Of a stretch of DNA of 64,000 nucleotides, positions 51,869-60,876 are shown one piece after another. Position 1 is the first letter of the stretch. Each line of letters opens with the position of its first letter. The stretch covers positions 868,001 to 932,000 of the forward strand of contig NZ_AP023420.1 of the NCBI RefSeq assembly GCF_018408705.1. The letters are read 5' to 3'. Position numbers and translations under genes: made by a program. The DNA comes from Pusillibacter faecalis. Lineage in GTDB: Bacteria; Bacillota; Clostridia; Oscillospirales; Oscillospiraceae. The notes beneath the pieces were generated by a model, which saw nothing but the letters and a program-made list of their open reading frames with translations, was not told the DNA's origin and did not search any database.

Positions 51869-52702
51869 TTACTTCTCGTTGCGGCGCTTGACGATAAACT
51901 TATTGGTGGGGTTCTTGCCCTTGCGGGTCTTGTAGCCCAGAGCGGGCTTGCCCCAGGGTGTCACAGGACCGGGACGGCCGACAGGCGCGCGGCCCTCGCC
52001 GCCGCCGTGGGGGTGGTCGTTGGGGTTCATGACAGAGCCGCGGACCGTGGGACGCCAACCCATGTGGCGCTTCCGGCCGGCCTTGCCGATGTTGATGTTC
52101 TCGTGCTCGATGTTGCCCACCTGACCAATGGTGGCGTAGCAGTTGGTACGCACAATGCGGACCTCGCCGGAGGGCATCCGGATCTGAGCGTCGCCGCCTT
52201 CCTTCGCCATGAGCTGAGCGGAGGTGCCGGCGGAGCGCACCAGCTGGGCGCCGTTGCCGGGATGAAGCTCAATATTGTGGATCACAGTGCCCACGGGGAT
52301 GTTGGCGATGGGCAGGGCGTTTCCGGGCAGGATGTCGGCGTCGGGACCGGTCATAATCTTGTGGCCGGCCTTGAGGCCCACGGGAGCCAGGATATAGCGC
52401 TTCTCGCCGTCCTCATACTGGATCAGGGCAATGTTGGCAGAGCGGTTGGGATCATACTCCAGGCGCAGCACGGTGGCAGAACCCATCTTGTCGCGCTTGA
52501 AGTCGATGATGCGGTACTTGCGCTTGTTGCCGCCGCCGCGGTGGCGGACGGTGATACGGCCATAGCTGTTGCGGCCGGAGCTCTTCTTCAGAGGCTCGGT
52601 CAGGCTGGGCTCGGGCTTGGCCTTTTTGTCGATGCCGTCGAAACCGGAGACTGTCATCTGACGTCTGGAGGGAGTCGTCGGCTTAAAGGTTTTGATAGAC
52701 AT
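51869..52702 (-). CDS. rplB: Ribosomal protein L2
   Basis: 277 residues. '[20 protein letters not shown]' and the C-terminal '[20 protein letters not shown]' with the conserved histidine are present. Needed for subunit joining and peptidyl transfer. Confidence 0.97.
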   Translation of the reverse strand: MSIKTFKPTTPSRRQMTVSGFDGIDKKAKPEPSLTEPLKKSSGRNSYGRITVRHRGGGNKRKYRIIDFKRDKMGSATVLRLEYDPNRSANIALIQYEDGEKRYILAPVGLKAGHKIMTGPDADILPGNALPIANIPVGTVIHNIELHPGNGAQLVRSAGTSAQLMAKEGGDAQIRMPSGEVRIVRTNCYATIGQVGNIEHENINIGKAGRKRHMGWRPTVRGSVMNPNDHPHGGGEGRAPVGRPGPVTPWGKPALGYKTRKGKNPTNKFIVKRRNEK

Positions 52703-52725
52703 ATCGCTTTACTCTCCTTCCGTTA

Positions 52726-53022
52726 TCAGACCATGCCTTCAAAGAATTCGATGGTCTTGGAGTCAGCGGCCAGCTGGACATAGGCCTTCTTCCAGCCCCG
52801 GGTCATGCCGGGGCGGCCGGCGCCCATGCGCTTTTGCTTGCCGGGCACGTTCATGGTGTTGACGGAGGCGACCTTCACGCCGAAAATCTCCTCAACAGCC
52901 TTTTTGATTTCAACCTTGCCTGCGTCCTTGGCAACCTCAAACACGTACTTCTTGTCGGCAGCGCCGGACATCGCACGCTCAGTGATGATAGGACGGATGA
53001 TGATGTCGTATGCGGTAGCCAT
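52726..53022 (-). CDS. rplW: Ribosomal protein L23
   Basis: 98 residues. 'DIIIRPIITERAMSGAADKK' and 'VNTMNVPGKQKRMG' are diagnostic. Docking site for trigger factor at the exit tunnel. Shares one base with rplD. Confidence 0.96.
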   Translation of the reverse strand: MATAYDIIIRPIITERAMSGAADKKYVFEVAKDAGKVEIKKAVEEIFGVKVASVNTMNVPGKQKRMGAGRPGMTRGWKKAYVQLAADSKTIEFFEGMV

Positions 53023-53645
53023 TACGCGTACACCTCCTCGATTTTGGCGAGGGCGGCCTGATCCACAACCAGGTACTGGGCGTTGATGATGTCATAGACA
53101 TTCAGCTGCACAGCGGGGGTGGTCAGCACGCCGGGAATGTTCCGGGCGCTCTTGACGATGACCGTGTCAACGGCGGGGGTCACAACCAGGGCCTTGCCAT
53201 CCACCTTGACGGCGTCCAGGAACTTACGGAAGTCAGCGGTCTTGATGGCGTCCAGCTTGATGGTGTCGATCACCACCAGCTTACCCTCGGCCGCCTTGGC
53301 GGAGAGGACGGACTTAAGCGCCAAACGCTTGACCTTCTTGTTCAGCACATAGCTGTAATCCCGGGGCTTGGGGGCAAAAACGATACCGCCGTGGGTCCAC
53401 TGGGGAGCCCGGGTAGAACCCTGACGGGCGTGGCCGGTGCCCTTCTGACGCCAGGGCTTCTTGCCGCCGCCGGAGACCTCGGCGCGGGTTAGAGCGCTCT
53501 GGGTGCCCTGTCTGCGGTTTGCGAGGTGATTTTTAACAACCTCATGCACAACGACGGAGTTGGGCTCGATGCCGAAGATAGCGTCGCTGAGTTCCACGGT
53601 ACCGACTTCTGCGCCGGCCATGTTCAAAACTTTGATAGAAGACAT
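53022..53645 (-). CDS. rplD: Ribosomal protein L4
   Basis: 207 residues. 'GGGKKPWRQKGTGHARQGST' is the tunnel-lining extension. In E. coli L4 autoregulates the S10 operon by binding its leader; such control is not proven here. Confidence 0.97.
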   Translation of the reverse strand: MSSIKVLNMAGAEVGTVELSDAIFGIEPNSVVVHEVVKNHLANRRQGTQSALTRAEVSGGGKKPWRQKGTGHARQGSTRAPQWTHGGIVFAPKPRDYSYVLNKKVKRLALKSVLSAKAAEGKLVVIDTIKLDAIKTADFRKFLDAVKVDGKALVVTPAVDTVIVKSARNIPGVLTTPAVQLNVYDIINAQYLVVDQAALAKIEEVYA

Positions 53646-53663
53646 TCTTTAAGCACCCCTTTC

Positions 53664-54383
53664 TTACTTGTTTCTGGCGGAGGCCTTCTGCGGGTTGCGG
53701 CCGGAGGCCTTCTGCGGGTTCTTGCTGATGTCGGCGCCAGCCTGCTTGACCTTGTGGACCTTGACAGTGCTCTTGATGGTCACAAGACCGCCCTTGGGGC
53801 CGGGAATCGCGCCGCAGACCACCAGCATGTTCAGCTCGGGGTCCACCTTGACAATCTCCAGGTTCTGCACAGTCACCTGCTCAACGCCCATGTGACCCGC
53901 GCCATCGCGCCCCTTCATAATGCGGCCGGGAGTCGTGCCCGCGCCCAGGGAACCCTGATGGCGGTGGACGGGGCCGCCGCCGTGGGTGTTGCGCTTCACC
54001 GCGGCGCCGTGGCGCTTGACAACGCCCTGGTAGCCGTGGCCCTTGCTCACACCGGTCACATCCACAAAGTCGCCGGCCTTGAAAGTGTCAGCCTTGACCA
54101 GGTCGCCGATATTCAGCTCGGCGGCATTTTCCAGGTTGAACTCCCGCAGGTGCTTCTTCGGGGAAACGCCGGCCTTGTTCAGGTGGCCCATCTCAGGCTT
54201 GGTGAGCTTGCGCTCGGCCACATCCTCGAAGCCCAGCTGAACGGCCTCATAGCCCTCTTTTTCAGCGGCTTTCTTCTGCACGACCACGCAGGGACCCGCC
54301 TCGATGACTGTGACGGGGATCACATGGCCGTTCTCGTCAAAAATCTGGGACATGCCCACTTTTTTGCCGATGATCGCTTTCAT
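53664..54383 (-). CDS. rplC: Ribosomal protein L3 with a repeated basic tail
   Basis: 239 residues, about 30 longer than usual. The core is normal ('KAIIGKKVGMSQIFDENGHV', 'GHGYQGVVKRHGAAVKRNTH'). The C-terminus adds a basic tail with the unit 'NPQKASGRNPQKASARN', a near-perfect duplication. L3 initiates 50S assembly and approaches the peptidyl-transferase centre. Confidence 0.96.
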   Translation of the reverse strand: MKAIIGKKVGMSQIFDENGHVIPVTVIEAGPCVVVQKKAAEKEGYEAVQLGFEDVAERKLTKPEMGHLNKAGVSPKKHLREFNLENAAELNIGDLVKADTFKAGDFVDVTGVSKGHGYQGVVKRHGAAVKRNTHGGGPVHRHQGSLGAGTTPGRIMKGRDGAGHMGVEQVTVQNLEIVKVDPELNMLVVCGAIPGPKGGLVTIKSTVKVHKVKQAGADISKNPQKASGRNPQKASARNK

Positions 54384-54650
54384 GTATATTCCTCCTTAAA
54401 GGTTATTGGTCGGCTTAGATACATTCGGGTTGGGTCCCGGAGGCATTGCTCTGCCGACATGACCCGTCTGCCTCGCAAGACGGCAGACATGGACAGCAAA
54501 CTCGTCAACGCAAACTCCGTATCACGCGCCTCGGCCTGCGGCCAAAACTCGCTCACTTCGCTGCATTTCCTCTTTATCAAAACGCACCCGCTTTGCCGGG
54601 CCGCGTTTTGAAACACAGGGAATCAAAGGATTGTGTCTGGGATCTTAAGA
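54384..54650 (-). promoter_or_regulatory. 267-base gap between rpsJ and rplC with hairpins
   Basis: Unusually long for the S10 operon. CAAAACGC (54578-54585) pairs with GCGTTTTG (54603-54610), with a nested CCG/CGG; CCGTCT (54464-54469) pairs with AGACGG (54478-54483). No coding potential. It could separate rpsJ from the rest by partial termination or hold a regulatory structure. No known leader recognised. Confidence 0.3.
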
Positions 54651-54962
54651 TCACAGCTTGATCTCGATCTCCACACCAGCGGGCAGCTCCAGGGCCATCA
54701 GTGCCTCCACAGTCTTGGGAGAGGACTTGGTGATGTCGATGAGGCGCTTGTGGGTACGGCGCTCAAACTGCTCACGGCTGTCCTTATACTTATGGACGGC
54801 CCGCAGGATGGTGACAACCTCCTTCTTGGTGGGCAGAGGGATGGGGCCGGAGACCTCAGCGCCGGTGCGCTTAGCAGTCTCGACGATCTTCTCTGCGCTC
54901 TGGTCAATGACCTGGTGATCGTAGGCCTTCAGCCGGATGCGGATCATTTCTTTTTGTGCCAT
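54651..54962 (-). CDS. rpsJ: Ribosomal protein S10
   Basis: 103 residues. '[20 protein letters not shown]' and '[20 protein letters not shown]' are diagnostic. It also works as NusE in transcription antitermination. First gene of the cluster, after a ~285-base leader. Confidence 0.97.
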   Translation of the reverse strand: MAQKEMIRIRLKAYDHQVIDQSAEKIVETAKRTGAEVSGPIPLPTKKEVVTILRAVHKYKDSREQFERRTHKRLIDITKSSPKTVEALMALELPAGVEIEIKL

Positions 54963-55247
54963 GGTGTTTTCCTCCTGATTTCGTAGGTAGTTTTACGAAG
55001 TCTCGACAACCTACGGCGAGAGAATTTTTCTATACGCTGAACCGTGCGTATCATTCCAGCTCACGAAAAATACCGGCGCATAAAACGGCCGGTATCAGAC
55101 ATGGCGTAGCGATCTACGCGACGTACAGATTCCTTCTCAGCCGCCCGATGATCGGACATACTCCCCGGAAGTTACCTCTTTCGAGCAATCTCCCGGTTCA
55201 TCGCAGTGCTGCATGGGCATGGCATGGCCTTTCCACGCGAGCTTAAT
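54963..55247 (-). promoter_or_regulatory. Leader of the S10 operon with stem-loops
   Basis: About 285 untranslated bases follow the promoter. ATACCGGC (55070-55077) pairs perfectly with GCCGGTAT (55088-55095), and GCGTAG (55104-55109) pairs with CTACGC (55114-55119). Ribosomal leaders of this length commonly bind one of the operon's proteins; I recognise no specific class. Confidence 0.4.
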
Positions 55248-55248
55248 T

Positions 55249-55277
55249 ATCATAAAAGAAATTCCCACCAATGTCAA
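55249..55277 (-). promoter_or_regulatory. Main promoter of the S10-spc-alpha cluster
   Basis: Minus strand: perfect TTGACA (55277-55272), a 17-base spacer, TATGAT (55254-55249). Confidence 0.75.
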
Positions 55278-55380
55278 GAGAAATTTCTCCGTTTTTTATA
55301 AAATTATGCAGATTTTTTTGGAAAGGCGGGCAACCGTGCAAAATTGGTTTCCTCCACCCCTTCAAAGGGCGAAAAAAGAA

Positions 55381-55404
55381 GGGCCGGAGCACCCGCTCCG
55401 GCCC
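55381..55404 (-). terminator. Terminator of the SLH-protein gene
   Basis: A perfect 10-bp GC-rich stem pairs 55381-55390 with 55395-55404 around a 4-base loop. On the minus strand TTCTTTTTT follows. Confidence 0.85.
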
Positions 55405-55429
55405 TTCCCTGGCCGTTCTCTTCTCTCAC

Positions 55430-57490
55430 TCAGCCAAGCGCCTGGGCAAATCGCTGGAGCATCACCGCGAACTGAGCCCGAGTGGCTCCGTCCCGGGGAT
55501 TCAGCATACCCTGGGTGGTGCCGGTGATTATCCCGTTCATGGTCATCCAGCAGAGGGGCTCATAGGCGTATTCGCTGACCGCCTCCGCATCCGGGTAGTC
55601 CAGGGGGAAGGTCCACGCGCCAGTAAATCCCTGGCCCTGATTCTGGGCATAGCGGTAAAGCATGGCAGCCAGCTGCTGGCGGCTCACCGCGCCGCCGGGG
55701 GTCGTGCCGTCGGAAATCCCGCTTTCCGTTGCCCAGGCCGCCGCCTGAGCCATATCCGCCGGACTGCTGCCAGAGAACCGTGCCAGTATCATCCATACCT
55801 GCTGCCGGGTCACTGCCCCCTCCGGGGTGAAGATACTTTCCAAGGTACCGCTCATGTAGCCGCTCTCCATGGCCCAGCGGATCGCGTCATTTGCCCAGTA
55901 GTCCTCCGGCACGTCGGCAAAAGGCCGGGGCCCCGCCTCCTCCCGGAATCGGACGGTGATGGTGACCCGGCCCGCAGGCTGCTGGTACGTATGGGTACCG
56001 TCGCCGTTGTCAGTTACCTCCACCGCACCGGAACGGCTGGTGACGATGAGCTCTGAGAGCTCATAGCCGGGGTTGGGGGTGACGGTGAGTATCACTGTGT
56101 CTCCCGCAGAGGGGGTTCGGGGAGAGGTCCTTACAGTACCGCCTCTACCCGTGTTGATGCTGGGGGCGTAGCTGGGTTCGCTGTCACCAGAGCTGTCGCC
56201 CATGTCCGGGGTGGGGTCCGGCGTCAGCACAACAGTGCTGCCTTGCAGCGTGTAGGTGGCGGAGGCCTCCTCACTGACGAGATTATTTTTAACAGCGATG
56301 GCTTTTATGGTGGTGGTTGCCGTAATCGAAATTGCGCCATTGTACAGGGTGCCGGATGTAGTCGGTCCGGTTCCGTCAGTGGTATAGTAGATTTTTGTAC
56401 CGTCACTTCCCGTATGTTCGCCTGCGCTGATGATGGCAGACAGGGTGCCTGTAAAGGCCTGGCTTGCAGGACTGAATGTAGGTTTCTCGGGAGCAACGGC
56501 ATCTGCCCACGCTGAAAGATTTGTTGTAAGGCCCGGGGCATTGGGGTTATCTTTAACACCATCACTGATGGTAAGCCCCTGCGCCTCCAGAAAATCAAAC
56601 GCCTGAGTGGCGGTGTCGCTAGCCGCCAAGGGCATCAAATTGGATAGAGACGTTACACTCCTGCTTGCTGCTCCGCTCGCTCGGGCACAGTTCATAAGGA
56701 ATACCGCAATCTGCACACTAGATGCGGCGGCATAGGGATGAAATGCGGCTGGCGTTTCATTGTAACCTTGTACAATACCAGCTTTTGTAAAAAATTGAAT
56801 TGCCGTTTTCTGCTCCGGCGTACAGTCACTGATGTCTGCATAATCTATTTCTGAGCCAGCTTCAGCTTTTGCTTGCAGGACAGGGCTGTCTTTATACTTT
56901 TCATAGGTTTCCATGAGCATTTCCAACCGGGTAGTACCCGTCTGCCAACGATTCATTCCGCTGCTGGCATATCTACTTATAAGGGTAGATACTTGTTGTT
57001 CTGTAATCGTTTCGGTAGGGTTAAACTTCTCGTCCTGCGTTCCGGTGATAATCCCTGCGGCGGAAAGGGCTTGGATGGCAGGGGCATACCAGTCGCCAAT
57101 ATGCACATCATCAAAAACAACCGTTGACGCAGTTTCGTTGCTCTTGCATCCGGTGGCTCGCCAAAGAACCACCGCCACCTCGGCACGGGTTACTGTTTTA
57201 CTCGGGCTGAATGTATCAGCGGAGGTGCCGCTGATAATTCCGGCGTTGGCCAGAGCATTGATAGCATTTTTTTGATCCTCAGTACAGTTGTCAATATCGT
57301 TAAACCCAGCCTCAGTTGTGTCGTCAACAATCAGCATTTTGAGCGAATCATTTGTATAAATCTTCTCCGCCAGCCCAGCCCGGGTAATTGGATCGTTATC
57401 TGCGGCTAAAGTCACTGTGGGCAGCAGTCCCACTAAAAATACCGCCGCCAGCACACCGCTTAGGCGCGCTCTCCATGTTGACTTTCTCAT
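55430..57490 (-). CDS. Secreted SLH-domain surface protein with chitobiase-like and repeat domains
   Basis: 686 residues. A Sec signal peptide (to about 'LLPTVTLAA') is followed by two or three SLH-like units (for example 'DDVHIGDWYAPAIQALSAAG'). A chitobiase/HEX C-terminal-type module ('IYYTTDGTGPTTSGTLYNG') lies near 360, then an acidic Pro/Ser linker and a bacterial repeat ('VTPNPGYELSELIV'). Three C-terminal SLH repeats follow, each ending in a '[TA]RxQ' motif ('TRQQVWMIL', 'SRQQLAAML', 'TRAQFAVML'). SLH repeats attach proteins to cell-wall polymers. ATG 57490 has AAGGAGG upstream. SLH units at both ends are uncommon. Confidence 0.85.
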   Translation of the reverse strand: MRKSTWRARLSGVLAAVFLVGLLPTVTLAADNDPITRAGLAEKIYTNDSLKMLIVDDTTEAGFNDIDNCTEDQKNAINALANAGIISGTSADTFSPSKTVTRAEVAVVLWRATGCKSNETASTVVFDDVHIGDWYAPAIQALSAAGIITGTQDEKFNPTETITEQQVSTLISRYASSGMNRWQTGTTRLEMLMETYEKYKDSPVLQAKAEAGSEIDYADISDCTPEQKTAIQFFTKAGIVQGYNETPAAFHPYAAASSVQIAVFLMNCARASGAASRSVTSLSNLMPLAASDTATQAFDFLEAQGLTISDGVKDNPNAPGLTTNLSAWADAVAPEKPTFSPASQAFTGTLSAIISAGEHTGSDGTKIYYTTDGTGPTTSGTLYNGAISITATTTIKAIAVKNNLVSEEASATYTLQGSTVVLTPDPTPDMGDSSGDSEPSYAPSINTGRGGTVRTSPRTPSAGDTVILTVTPNPGYELSELIVTSRSGAVEVTDNGDGTHTYQQPAGRVTITVRFREEAGPRPFADVPEDYWANDAIRWAMESGYMSGTLESIFTPEGAVTRQQVWMILARFSGSSPADMAQAAAWATESGISDGTTPGGAVSRQQLAAMLYRYAQNQGQGFTGAWTFPLDYPDAEAVSEYAYEPLCWMTMNGIITGTTQGMLNPRDGATRAQFAVMLQRFAQALG

Positions 57491-57504
57491 CGTCGTCAAA
57501 CCTC

Positions 57505-57580
57505 CTTACTCTCCGTTGGCTTGGCAACGGAGAGAGGGCACGTGCCCTCGATTTTTTTGAGCTCCGCTGTATGGAGCTTT
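57505..57580 (-). promoter_or_regulatory. Structured 5' leader of the SLH-protein gene
   Basis: Three hairpins in a row: AGCTCC/GGAGCT (57560-57578), a perfect 16-base palindrome (57534-57549), and a 10-bp stem 57509-57518/57525-57534 ending just before the AAGGAGG. The last could expose or shield the ribosome site or stabilise the mRNA. It lacks the conserved cores of c-di-GMP riboswitches. Confidence 0.45.
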
Positions 57581-57666
57581 CTTCTTCCTTATTCTACCGG
57601 AAAGTCCGATAAAAAACAAGAGATTTTTTTGACTGTGTGTTTCCGCTGGCACAACCGGCAATTTCT

Positions 57667-59106
57667 TCAATAAGCCACGCCCCAGTAAATATCTGTGGTG
57701 CACTTCTTACCGCACACCGGGCACACGCCCTCGGTGCCGCTCTGCTCCAGCGGCATGCACCGGGAGCTAACGCCAGCCTGCTCCTTCATGGCCAGCTCGC
57801 ACGCCAAAGAGCCGCACCACTTGGAGCGGAGGAAGCCGCCCTTGCCGCTGGTCACCGCCTTGGCCTCGGCGGGAGAGGTGATGTCAAAGGTGTTCTCCTC
57901 CCGGTTTTTCAGGGCCATGGCGTACATGTTGTCATGGACCGCGTCTAGGAGTTTCTTCACCGTCTCCTCCAGCTCCGCCAAGGGGACGAATACCTTCTCG
58001 CCGGTGTCCCGCCGGGCGATGACGCACTGCTCCTTCTCCATGTCCTTGGGGCCGATCTCCACCCGCAGGGGCACGCCCTTCATCTCATACTCCGCATACT
58101 TCCAGCCGGGGGAGTTGTCGGACTCATCCATCTTGGTCCGGACGCCCGCCGCCTGTAAGCGGTCCCGCAGGGATGCGGCCGCGTCCAAAACGCCGGCCTT
58201 GTGTTGTGCCACAGGGATCACGATGGCCTGGATGGGCGCCACCCGGGGAGGCAGTACCAGGCCGTTGTCATCGCCGTGGGTCATGATGATGCCGCCGATC
58301 ATCCGGGTGCTAACCCCCCAGCTGGTCTGGTGGGGGTGGTGGGGCTGGTTGTCCTTACCGGCAAAGGTGATGTCAAAGGCTTTGGCAAAACCGTCTCCGA
58401 AATAGTGGCTGGTGCCGGCCTGGAGGGCCTTGTGGTCATGCATCATGCACTCCACGGTGTAGGTCTCCTCGGCGCCGTTGAACTTCTCTTTCTCTGTCTT
58501 GCGGCCCCGGATCACCGGCATGGCCAGCACATTTTCCATGAAGTCTGCATAGACGTTCAGCATCCGCATCGTCTCTTCCCGTGCGTCAGCCTCAGTGGCG
58601 TGCATGGTGTGGCCCTCCTGCCACAAAAACTCCCGGTGGCGCAGGAAGGGGCGGGAAGTCTTCTCCCACCGCAGCACGCTGCACCACTGGTTATACAGCT
58701 TGGGCAGGTCCCGCCAGGAGTGGATGATGTTGGCGTAGTGCTCGCAGAACAGAGTCTCCGAGGTGGGGCGGATGCAAAGGCGGTCCTCCAGTTTCTCGCT
58801 GCCGCCCATAGTCACCCAAGCGCATTCCGGGGCGAAGCCCTCCACATGGTCCTTCTCCTTTTGCAGGAGGCTCTCCGGGATCAGCACCGGCAGATATACA
58901 TTCTCGTGCCCGGTCTTTTTGAACTCGTCATCCAGAATCCGCTGGATATTCTCCCAAATGGCGTAGCCATAGGGACGATAGATAAACATCCCCTTGACGG
59001 AGGTGTAGTCGATCAGCTCCGCCTTCTTGCACACGTCTGTATACCACTGGGCGAAGTCCACGTCCCGGGGGGTGATGGCGTCCACCTGTCTCTTATCCTG
59101 TGCCAT
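57667..59106 (-). CDS. proS: Prolyl-tRNA synthetase, archaeal/eukaryotic-type
   Basis: 479 residues, the short class without the bacterial editing insertion. Class II motif 2 is 'RWEKTSRPFLRHREFLWQEG' and motif 3 is near 'TSWGVSTRMIGGIIMTHGDD'. The C-terminal zinc-type domain ends 'CPVCGKKCTTDIYWGVAY', with the terminal tyrosine typical of this class. ATG 59106 lies nine bases after AAAGGA; ATG 59115 is too close to it. Monocistronic. Confidence 0.96.
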   Translation of the reverse strand: MAQDKRQVDAITPRDVDFAQWYTDVCKKAELIDYTSVKGMFIYRPYGYAIWENIQRILDDEFKKTGHENVYLPVLIPESLLQKEKDHVEGFAPECAWVTMGGSEKLEDRLCIRPTSETLFCEHYANIIHSWRDLPKLYNQWCSVLRWEKTSRPFLRHREFLWQEGHTMHATEADAREETMRMLNVYADFMENVLAMPVIRGRKTEKEKFNGAEETYTVECMMHDHKALQAGTSHYFGDGFAKAFDITFAGKDNQPHHPHQTSWGVSTRMIGGIIMTHGDDNGLVLPPRVAPIQAIVIPVAQHKAGVLDAAASLRDRLQAAGVRTKMDESDNSPGWKYAEYEMKGVPLRVEIGPKDMEKEQCVIARRDTGEKVFVPLAELEETVKKLLDAVHDNMYAMALKNREENTFDITSPAEAKAVTSGKGGFLRSKWCGSLACELAMKEQAGVSSRCMPLEQSGTEGVCPVCGKKCTTDIYWGVAY

Positions 59107-59160
59107 AGCTTCCATTCCTTTACTTCATGCCGCCGAAGCCGCAGTTTTCATTGAATGTTC

Positions 59161-59189
59161 ATTGTATCGACTTTCTCAAGCTTTGTCAA
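59161..59189 (-). promoter_or_regulatory. proS promoter
   Basis: Minus strand: TTGACA (59189-59184), 17 bases, TACAAT (59166-59161). Confidence 0.7.
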
Positions 59190-59258
59190 CCGGTATCCAC
59201 CTGTCTCCCTTTTTACATTTGGACTGATGGGTTCTAACTCCGTCGATTTCACTATGAA

Positions 59259-59287
59259 TTGAATCAAGCAGAAAAATATGGTAGAGT
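59259..59287 (+). promoter_or_regulatory. Promoter of the arginase-fold gene
   Basis: TTGAAT (59259-59264), 17 bases, TAGAGT (59282-59287), 31 bases upstream of the chosen ATG. Confidence 0.5.
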
Positions 59288-59318
59288 AAAATCAGAATTA
59301 CGGAGGTGTCAAATTACA

Positions 59319-60170
59319 ATGAAAACAATTAGGCTTTTATATCCTGACCATGTTAGCGGTGGGCTTGATACATATTATTTTGGCGCCAATCTACTGCAAT
59401 ATATATTACCTCAGAATCCGAATCAACCCGTTGTGAAAGTGGATATTATCCCACCTAACAGCAAAGAGAAAACTGTTACAAATGGAATATACGCTGAGGA
59501 AGAAGTTTTGTCAGGAATCAGAGACGCACAGGAAAAGATCTCTAAACAAACCCCCGATAGGATCATCACCATTGGAGGTAACTGTATGGTGTCTCTTGCA
59601 CCATTTGATTACCTGCATGGCAAATACAAAAACGTCGGTATTATCTGGATTGATGCACATCCAGATGTATCAACTTTGAATGATGGATATCCGAATGCTC
59701 ATGCAATGGTGCTTGGTAGTCTTTTAGGTCATGGAGCTGCACAACTGACGAAAGAAATCAAGAATTCCCTATTCAAGCCAGATGAGATTTTCTATATCGG
59801 ACTTCAACCGCTCCATGCTTATCAAGAAAAATACCTGAATGATATGGGTGTGAAGTACAAGGTGCAGGATCAGACATTTGTGTCCAGCTCAGAAATCAAG
59901 TCTTTTATAGGTCGATTTGACCATATTCTCATACATTTTGATATAGATGTATTAGATGAACATTTTTTCCACTCGACCTATTTTGCAAACTCGGAATTAG
60001 TTGGCGATGGAGCTGGCGGTGGGAAGATGACGATCGAGAAGTTGTCGGAAATACTGCGTTTGATTACGGAAAATACGGATGTTGTTGGTTTCACAGTAGC
60101 TGAGTATCTTCCATTTGATGAACACAGACTGCATAAGATGTTCGCTGAAATCAATCTGTTCATCGACTGA
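59319..60170 (+). CDS. Arginase/ureohydrolase-fold protein with an altered first metal site
   Basis: 283 residues of the arginase fold. The second and third metal motifs are conserved ('WIDAHPDVS' and 'HFDIDVLD'), but where arginases have GGDHS this protein has 'GGNCMVS', so the first histidine ligand is replaced by cysteine. It may use one metal, another substrate, or be inactive as a ureohydrolase. ATG 59319 follows GGAGG at long spacing; a longer frame to 59259 overlaps the promoter. Lower GC than its neighbours, suggesting acquisition. Stands alone. Confidence 0.8.
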   Translation: MKTIRLLYPDHVSGGLDTYYFGANLLQYILPQNPNQPVVKVDIIPPNSKEKTVTNGIYAEEEVLSGIRDAQEKISKQTPDRIITIGGNCMVSLAPFDYLHGKYKNVGIIWIDAHPDVSTLNDGYPNAHAMVLGSLLGHGAAQLTKEIKNSLFKPDEIFYIGLQPLHAYQEKYLNDMGVKYKVQDQTFVSSSEIKSFIGRFDHILIHFDIDVLDEHFFHSTYFANSELVGDGAGGGKMTIEKLSEILRLITENTDVVGFTVAEYLPFDEHRLHKMFAEINLFID

Positions 60171-60345
60171 CAAATTCAGTTAGTCGGGATGTTCGCATAA
60201 AGGAGTGCCTCCCTTCATCAAAGTAGCGGAGGGAGGTTGTTTATTGACTAAATCAGTCCAAAGGGTAAAAGGGCGCCACCCGTTCGCACCTTCCAGGGAA
60301 ACGGAACTCTTGTATTTTTTAACCGGACGTGGTATCGTGGATTAT

Positions 60346-60861
60346 ATGGAACAGTATGAACTCATTCGCTCCCAGCGCAGGACCTTGTCCCTGGAGATCA
60401 CACCAGAGTGCCGTGTGCTGGTCCGGGCCCCGGCGCGGCTGCCCCGGGAGGCCATCGACGACTTTGTTCTCCGCCACGCGGACTGGATTTCCAGACATCT
60501 GAAGCGTCAGCGCCGGCGGCAGCTCTCCGTGCCGCCTCCGCCCACACCGGAGGAAATCGCCTCCCTCAAGGAAAAGGCCCTGGAAGTTCTGCCTGGTAAG
60601 GTGGCTCACTGGAGCCAATTGATGGGGGTAACTCCCGCCGGCATCAAAATCACCGCCGCCCGAAAGCGGTACGGCAGCTGCAGCGGAAAAAACAGCCTGT
60701 GCTTTTCCTGCTTCCTGATGCGCTGTCCGGAGGAGGCCGTGGACCTGGTGGTGGTCCACGAGCTGTGCCACATCCTGGAAAAAAATCACGGTCCCCGCTT
60801 TTACGCGCTGTTAGAGCGGGTGCTTCCGGACTACCGAGAGCGGAAGAAACTGCTGCAATAA
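60346..60861 (+). CDS. YgjP/SprT-like M48-type metallopeptidase (DUF45)
   Basis: 171 residues. The zinc site is 'VVHELCHILEKNHGPRFYAL' (HExxH, with a further His in NHGP), preceded by 'RYGSCSGKNSLCFSCFLMRC', the RWGSC-like family motif. I chose ATG 60346, where the YgjP fold begins ('YELIRSQRRTLSLEI'); a longer frame to 60205 has no better support. No export signal. The next gene follows after 15 bases, so they are probably co-transcribed. Peptidase activity is inferred from the motif. Confidence 0.85.
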   Translation: MEQYELIRSQRRTLSLEITPECRVLVRAPARLPREAIDDFVLRHADWISRHLKRQRRRQLSVPPPPTPEEIASLKEKALEVLPGKVAHWSQLMGVTPAGIKITAARKRYGSCSGKNSLCFSCFLMRCPEEAVDLVVVHELCHILEKNHGPRFYALLERVLPDYRERKKLLQ

Positions 60862-60876
60862 AAAGGAGGCTTTCCA

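Noticed and set aside
57505..57580. c-di-GMP riboswitch upstream of the SLH gene
   Set aside because: The conserved c-di-GMP-I and -II core bases are missing; only generic hairpins are present.
59107..59258. T-box leader upstream of proS
   Set aside because: The promoter lies only about 55 bases before the start codon, too short for a T-box, and no T-box sequence is seen.
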